Shown piece after piece: positions 5,979 through 9,894 of a DNA stretch of 9,894 nucleotides (the first letter of the stretch is position 1; every line of letters begins with the position of its first letter). The notes beneath the pieces were generated by a model. That model saw only the letters and a program-made list of their open reading frames with translations. It ran no database searches and was not told the DNA's origin. Source of the DNA: an uncultured Bacteroidota bacterium (GTDB lineage: Bacteria > Bacteroidota > Bacteroidia > 2-12-FULL-35-15); contig CAIRRW010000142.1 in assembly GCA_903881065.1 (NCBI GenBank), positions 1 to 9,894 of the forward strand. Reading direction: 5' to 3'. The position numbers and the translations under genes were made by a program.

Positions 5979-7235
5979 TTATTCGGAAAGTAATTTCTCA
6001 ACAAACTCTTTCGTTTCTTTTTCCTGCTTAATATAACTTTCACCTGTGGCTGGACCATAATAACCGGTATATATTTTTCTTACAACACCCTTTTTGTCAA
6101 TATATATAGTAGTCGGAAAAGCCATCACTCTATTAAGCATTGGTAATGCTTCGGATGCCTGTTGTGCTCCGGTTTTCATGGTTATCAGCAAATCATAATT
6201 AACCTGAAACTTTGCTTTCAATCGGCTTACATTAGATACCGCTTCATTAAAATCATCTGTACGCTCAAAGGCAAGCCCAATAATTTCCAATCCTTTTGAT
6301 TTATAGTTATCATAAAATGGTGAAAGAAACTTTGTTTCATCCATACAATTGGGACACCATGTACCCATTAACTGAATTATCACCACTTTATTTTTGTATT
6401 TCGCATCCGATAATGAAATTTGTTTTCCTCCCAGATTTTTAAATGAAAAATCAACTTTACTATATCCGGGTTTCAGATATGTTAATGAATCCGGATTACG
6501 TAATTGAAACTTCTCATTTCGTTTGGCTATCCATGTTTCGTACCCATGTGCCCCCGAATAAAAATGACCATTAACTAATTTATCTCCATTGAGTTTTGCT
6601 TTAAATAAGAAGGCGTGAGCGCCATCGAAACAGGAAAGAAATAAATCATTATTTGCCATAATGCCTTCCAGATAACGATAATCACCTGTTTCGGTAGAAA
6701 ATGTTCCTGTAAGTTTACTATCGTTTTTTACATTTAACTGTTTGAAATCACCTATAGCTTTATAACTATCAGGAGTTCCGGGCTCAAATTCAACCTCCCA
6801 TTTACCCGTAACTACAGGCTCATAGTTAGTCCAGTTTTTAATTACAAATCTGTTTTTATTTCCAAAATATGCAGTAAAGGGAAGTACATTTTTTTCTTTC
6901 CTCGCATGATTAATCCACACTCCTTTTAAAGAATCACTATAACTTTTACATTTGAATTCAGAATCAAACACGGGCATTTTAATAAATACTGAATCTCCCG
7001 TTATTGCTATTTCATTTGCTGTTATTTTCTCTTCAGCATTAGAAAATACAACCGAATAAATATCCAAATCGTATTTCACTTCAAAGTTAAAAGGCAATTG
7101 AGTAGAATCATTAAGTTTTAATAAACCTCTCCAATCACCTGTTCTTAGCTTACTTTGAGCTATACTATTATTAAAAAATAAAAGCGAAGCAATTATTATT
7201 GCTCCGCTTTTAAATACATTAATTGTTTTAATCAT
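5979..7235 (-). CDS. Exported TlpA-like thioredoxin-fold oxidoreductase with beta-rich N-terminal domain
   Basis: The 418-residue protein has a Sec signal peptide (hydrophobic core about 10-21, likely cleavage after NSIAQ/A near residue 26). An N-terminal region of about 220 residues is rich in beta strands. It shows two stretches with a lipocalin-like opening, GDWRGLLKL (33-41) and TGKWEVEF (143-150). A TlpA/AhpC-TSA thioredoxin domain occupies about 258-416, with the active site TWCPNC (292-297; Cys294 and Cys297) and the cis-proline in AFPTT (Pro374). TlpA-like proteins reduce disulfides in the cell envelope, for instance in cytochrome maturation or on metal-binding thiols. The start codon follows the ALDH stop with no gap (TAA-ATG), so it is translated from the same transcript. 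Its partner is unknown; the metal-binding lipoprotein with many cysteines in the same run is a possible client (inference). Confidence 0.88.
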   Translation of the reverse strand: MIKTINVFKSGAIIIASLLFFNNSIAQSKLRTGDWRGLLKLNDSTQLPFNFEVKYDLDIYSVVFSNAEEKITANEIAITGDSVFIKMPVFDSEFKCKSYSDSLKGVWINHARKEKNVLPFTAYFGNKNRFVIKNWTNYEPVVTGKWEVEFEPGTPDSYKAIGDFKQLNVKNDSKLTGTFSTETGDYRYLEGIMANNDLFLSCFDGAHAFLFKAKLNGDKLVNGHFYSGAHGYETWIAKRNEKFQLRNPDSLTYLKPGYSKVDFSFKNLGGKQISLSDAKYKNKVVIIQLMGTWCPNCMDETKFLSPFYDNYKSKGLEIIGLAFERTDDFNEAVSNVSRLKAKFQVNYDLLITMKTGAQQASEALPMLNRVMAFPTTIYIDKKGVVRKIYTGYYGPATGESYIKQEKETKEFVEKLLSE

Positions 7236-8792
7236 TTATATATTAAAATTAATCCCTTGTGCCAATGGCAATTGAGAGCCATAATTAATTGTGTTTGTTT
7301 GTCTGCGCATATATGATTTCCATGCATCAGAGCCTGACTCACGACCTCCTCCAGTTTCTTTTTCACCACCAAATGCACCGCCAATTTCAGCACCTGAAGT
7401 ACCGATATTTACATTTGCAATACCGCAATCAGAACCTGCCTGAGAAAGGAATAATTCCATTTCACGCATATTATTAGTGAAGATAGAAGATGACAAACCT
7501 TGCGGAACATCATTCTGCATTGCGATTGCTTCTTCTATTGTTTTATATTTCATAACATATAGAATCGGAGCAAAAGTTTCTTCCTGAACAATATGATATG
7601 AATTTTTCGCTTCAATGATGCAAGGTTTAACATAACAACCGCTTTCGTAACTCTCACCGGAAAGAACACCGCCTTCTACAATCATTTTACCACCTTCTTT
7701 TTTAGCTTTTTCTATCGCATTCAAATAATCTTCAACGGCTTTCATATCAATCAACGGACCTACGTGATTAGCTGAATCCAAAGGGTTTCCTATCTTCAAC
7801 TGACCATACGCTTTTTTAAGAACATCAATTGTTTTATCATAAATACTTTCATGAATAATCAATCTTCGCGTTGAAGTACATCTCTGTCCTGCTGTACCCA
7901 CAGCGCCAAACACAGCACCTGTCAATACCATTTTTAAATCGGCATGTTCGGAAACGATGATTGCATTGTTACCTCCCAATTCAAGAATGCTTCTTCCAAA
8001 ACGCTGAGCAGTAGCAGCTGCTACTACTTTTCCAATGCGTGTAGAACCAGTGAAAGAAATCATAGGAACACGTTTATCATTGTTCATTAAATCACCGACA
8101 GGATTACCAACAAGCACACAGCTTACACCTTCTGGAACATTGTTTTTCTTCAATACTTCCGAAATAATATTCTGACATGCTATAGCACATAATGCAGTTT
8201 TAGAACTTGGTTTCCAAACACAAACATCTCCACAAACCCAAGCTAATGCAGCATTCCAGCTCCATACTGCAACGGGGAAATTAAATGCAGATATAATTCC
8301 TACAATTCCCAATGGATGCCATTGCTCGTACATACGATGCATAGGGCGTTCGCTGTGCATTGTCAAACCATATAACTGCCGGGAAAGTCCTACAGCGAAA
8401 TCACAGATGTCAATCATTTCCTGTACTTCACCAAGTCCTTCCTGCAAACTTTTTCCCATTTCATACGAAACAAGTTTACCCAACGGCTCTTTATATTCTC
8501 TTAATTTATCACCAATCTGACGTACTATTTCTCCGCGTTTTGGAGCAGGAGTTAATCGCCAAACTTTAAAAGCTTCCTCTGCAGTTTTCATCACATGCTC
8601 ATAATCCGCTGGTGTTGCAATGTTTATTCTGCCAATAAACTGCCCGTCAACCGGAGAAAATGAATCAAGCTTTGCACCCGTGGTATTGATATGATTAGTA
8701 CCTGTGGAAGCACCATAATTAATTTTTTTAATCCCTAATTTCTTTAATACTTCTTCTATTCCGAAAGTATTTACTGTTGCTGTTTCTGACAT
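7236..8792 (-). CDS. ALDH7-family aldehyde dehydrogenase (antiquitin / alpha-aminoadipate semialdehyde dehydrogenase-like)
   Basis: The 518-residue NAD(P)-dependent cytosolic dehydrogenase is complete. Landmarks are FNFP with the oxyanion Asn171, WKPS with Lys194, FTGSTRIG (247-254), ELGG with general base Glu271, GQRC with catalytic Cys305, and EETFAP (404-409). The C-terminal stretch at 467-504 (GAEIGGAFGGEK, GGGRESGSDAW, then RRQTNTINY) and LPLAQGI (508-514) are very close to human ALDH7A1. They point to the branch that oxidises alpha-aminoadipate semialdehyde or piperidine-6-carboxylate in lysine degradation. ALDH7 enzymes also clear lipid-peroxidation aldehydes and betaine aldehyde, which would fit the oxidative-stress neighbours. 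The gene begins 9 bases after the lipoprotein stop and abuts the TlpA-like gene. No lysine aminotransferase or saccharopine gene lies in the window, so the physiological substrate is open. Confidence 0.95.
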   Translation of the reverse strand: MSETATVNTFGIEEVLKKLGIKKINYGASTGTNHINTTGAKLDSFSPVDGQFIGRINIATPADYEHVMKTAEEAFKVWRLTPAPKRGEIVRQIGDKLREYKEPLGKLVSYEMGKSLQEGLGEVQEMIDICDFAVGLSRQLYGLTMHSERPMHRMYEQWHPLGIVGIISAFNFPVAVWSWNAALAWVCGDVCVWKPSSKTALCAIACQNIISEVLKKNNVPEGVSCVLVGNPVGDLMNNDKRVPMISFTGSTRIGKVVAAATAQRFGRSILELGGNNAIIVSEHADLKMVLTGAVFGAVGTAGQRCTSTRRLIIHESIYDKTIDVLKKAYGQLKIGNPLDSANHVGPLIDMKAVEDYLNAIEKAKKEGGKMIVEGGVLSGESYESGCYVKPCIIEAKNSYHIVQEETFAPILYVMKYKTIEEAIAMQNDVPQGLSSSIFTNNMREMELFLSQAGSDCGIANVNIGTSGAEIGGAFGGEKETGGGRESGSDAWKSYMRRQTNTINYGSQLPLAQGINFNI

Positions 8793-8801
8793 ATTATTTG
8801 C

Positions 8802-9017
8802 TTATGATTTTGTTACTTTTTCCAATTCCATTCCGCACTCAGGGCATTTGCCCGGCTTGTCGTATGTTTGTCCATTATTACATTTCATCGGGCAGGTGTA
8901 AACATCTGTTTTTACTTCCTCTTTTTTATCTGCCTTTTTATCTCCGCCTCCGCAGCTAACAATTGTAGATGTTGCCAGTATAAGCATTGAGCTTAATACT
9001 ATAAATTGTTTTTTCAT
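8802..9017 (-). CDS. Small HMBD-type metal-binding lipoprotein
   Basis: The 71-residue protein has a type II signal peptide: Lys2-Lys3, a hydrophobic core, then IVSC with the lipidated Cys22. A Gly/Lys/Glu linker follows (23-38). The C-terminal half is a heavy-metal-binding domain (HMBD, as in CusB- and CopA-associated proteins): YTCPMKC (40-46), KPGKCPECGM (54-63) and EL. Four cysteines (42, 46, 58, 61) could bind copper, zinc or another soft metal. The usual CPMH is CPMK here, with an added Cys46. No residues retain it at the inner membrane, so it probably sits on an envelope membrane facing the periplasm. It lies 9 bases from the SOD stop and 9 from the ALDH7 start. A metal buffer or chaperone role is inferred only. 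Confidence 0.88.
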   Translation of the reverse strand: MKKQFIVLSSMLILATSTIVSCGGGDKKADKKEEVKTDVYTCPMKCNNGQTYDKPGKCPECGMELEKVTKS

Positions 9018-9026
9018 GATTTGTTT

Positions 9027-9791
9027 TTATTTTGCGCTTGTAAATAAATTATTTGCTGTTTCCCAGTTTACCACATTCCAGAATGAATTAATGTAATCTG
9101 CTCTTCTGTTTTGATTCTTCAGATAATAAGCATGTTCCCACACATCCAAAGCAAGTACAGGTGTTCCTTTTATTTCAAGAGCATCCAAGTGCATGGAAGG
9201 ATTATCCTGATTGGCAGTGGAACCGATAGAAAGTTTTCCTTTATTAACCACTAACCATGCCCATCCTGAGCCGAACCGTTTCATCGCGGCATCGGCAAAT
9301 TGTTTTTTAAATTCTTCAAAAGAACCATAAGTAGCATTTATTGCTTCTGCTAATTTATCAGTAGGAATGCCGCCGCCATGAGGTTTCATCAATGTCCAGA
9401 ACAAAGAATGATTACTGTGTCCGCCTGCATTATTACGAACTGCAACAGGCATTTTATCCATCATTCCGAAGATATCATCCAATGAAGAAATGTTCTTCAA
9501 CACATTAGGATCAATGGTTTCAAGGGCTTTGTTCAAATTAGTTACATACGCCTGATGATGTTTGTCATGATGTATTTCCATTGTCAACTTATCTATATGA
9601 GGCTCCAAAGCATCATATTCATAAGGCAATTTAGGAAGATTGAACTTCACTCCGCCATCAGCCAATATTTCCTTTTCAATAAACTCTGTAGCTGCAAGAG
9701 TTTTGTTAACCACTGCTGTTGCAGCAATAGCGCCTAATGTAAGTGCAGCCGATTTCTTAATAAAATCTCTGCGTGAATTTTCGTTATCCAT
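9027..9791 (-). CDS. Tat-exported Fe/Mn superoxide dismutase, Mn-type residues
   Basis: The 254-residue protein has a twin-arginine signal peptide: SRRDFIKK (6-13), a hydrophobic stretch at 14-28 and likely cleavage near TLAA (31-34). So it should be exported folded with its metal. The mature part is a complete Fe/Mn superoxide dismutase. Metal ligands are His74 (MEIHH), His128 (SNHSLFW), Asp216 and His220 (LDVWEHAYYL). GGH at 123-125 and Gln195 in STANQDNP are the Mn-type positions, not Fe-type, though metal use can be flexible. It converts superoxide to hydrogen peroxide and oxygen in the periplasm or beyond. It starts 11 bases after the biotin carrier stop with no box between them, so it is probably read through from upstream. 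The metal-binding lipoprotein follows by 9 bases. Confidence 0.95.
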   Translation of the reverse strand: MDNENSRRDFIKKSAALTLGAIAATAVVNKTLAATEFIEKEILADGGVKFNLPKLPYEYDALEPHIDKLTMEIHHDKHHQAYVTNLNKALETIDPNVLKNISSLDDIFGMMDKMPVAVRNNAGGHSNHSLFWTLMKPHGGGIPTDKLAEAINATYGSFEEFKKQFADAAMKRFGSGWAWLVVNKGKLSIGSTANQDNPSMHLDALEIKGTPVLALDVWEHAYYLKNQNRRADYINSFWNVVNWETANNLFTSAK

Positions 9792-9802
9792 TTTGTTTAC
9801 TA

Positions 9803-9894
9803 TTATATAAAATTAATTAATACCTGATTCTTTTCCACTGCCATACCTTTCTTTACATTTATTTTCTTCACTATTCCGTCCGTCGGCGATTTAA
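9803..9894 (-). CDS. Biotin carboxyl carrier (biotinyl/lipoyl) domain protein, C-terminal 29 residues only
   Basis: This partial gene enters from the window edge and ends at TAA (9803-9805). Its 29 visible residues include KSPTDGIVKKINVKKGMAVE and end KNQVLINFI. They match the second half of a biotinyl/lipoyl hammerhead fold, after the AMKM lysine loop: a hydrophobic SPxDGxV strand, the INVKKGxxV turn and the NQVLI last strand. The most likely parent is the biotin carrier subunit or C-terminal domain of an acyl-CoA carboxylase (acetyl- or propionyl-CoA). The lysine itself lies upstream of the window. A membrane-fusion protein (HlyD/CusB) with the same fold is possible but less likely because the protein ends right after the fold. 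It sits 11 bases ahead of the SOD start. Confidence 0.7.
   Translation of the reverse strand, partial: KSPTDGIVKKINVKKGMAVEKNQVLINFI

Noticed and set aside
9803..9894. CusB/HlyD membrane-fusion protein end, suggested by the nearby HMBD lipoprotein
   Set aside because: In those proteins the lipoyl fold lies in the first half and a long C-terminal region follows; here the protein ends straight after the fold, which fits a biotin carrier domain.

Overview
The window is AT-rich chromosomal DNA that looks like Bacteroidota (Bacteroidetes phylum). The reasons are A-rich start contexts without Shine-Dalgarno sequences, TAnnTTTG-like boxes upstream of several genes, a membrane-anchored OmpH/Skp-like protein, a TlpA-type thioredoxin with a lineage-typical N-terminal extension, and small HMBD lipoproteins of the kind common in that phylum. 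No rRNA, tRNA, CRISPR array, insertion sequence or phage gene is visible. All genes except one peroxiredoxin lie on the minus strand, so the transcriptional order below runs from high to low coordinates.

Right part (9894 to 5979): a tightly packed run. The last 29 codons of a biotin carboxyl carrier domain are followed, with gaps of 0 to 11 bases, by a Tat-exported Mn-type superoxide dismutase, a 71-residue metal-binding lipoprotein, an ALDH7-family (antiquitin-like) aldehyde dehydrogenase and an exported TlpA-like thioredoxin. Then 84 bases later comes a second unit (5894 to 4429), a class I SAM methyltransferase whose stop overlaps the start of a ZIP-family metal transporter.

Middle part (4420 to 2436): a BCP/PrxQ-like peroxiredoxin on the plus strand and a typical 2-Cys (Prx1/AhpC) peroxiredoxin on the minus strand diverge from a shared 150-base control region. 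The 2-Cys gene ends at a clear hairpin terminator. Immediately after this, a candidate promoter serves an OmpH/Skp-like coiled-coil protein.

Left part (2435 to 1): a 335-base non-coding region holds a candidate promoter, an inverted repeat across its -7 box and, farther upstream, a GAACT-cored motif repeated at exactly 21-base steps. It precedes a two-gene unit: a 2-hydroxyacyl-CoA dehydratase / benzoyl-CoA reductase (HgdB/BcrB) family protein and a ketopantoate-reductase-family dehydrogenase that runs off the window edge.

Functionally, the window is rich in oxidative-stress and thiol-redox genes (superoxide dismutase, two peroxiredoxins, a TlpA-like protein) and metal handling (ZIP transporter, HMBD lipoprotein). 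Beside them is an iron-sulfur, probably oxygen-sensitive acyl-CoA enzyme. The most unusual signals are the helically phased repeat upstream of the dehydratase unit, the pairing of dehydratase with a KPR-family enzyme, and the SOD / metal lipoprotein / ALDH7 / thioredoxin run. No clearly novel defence-type or mobile system was found.
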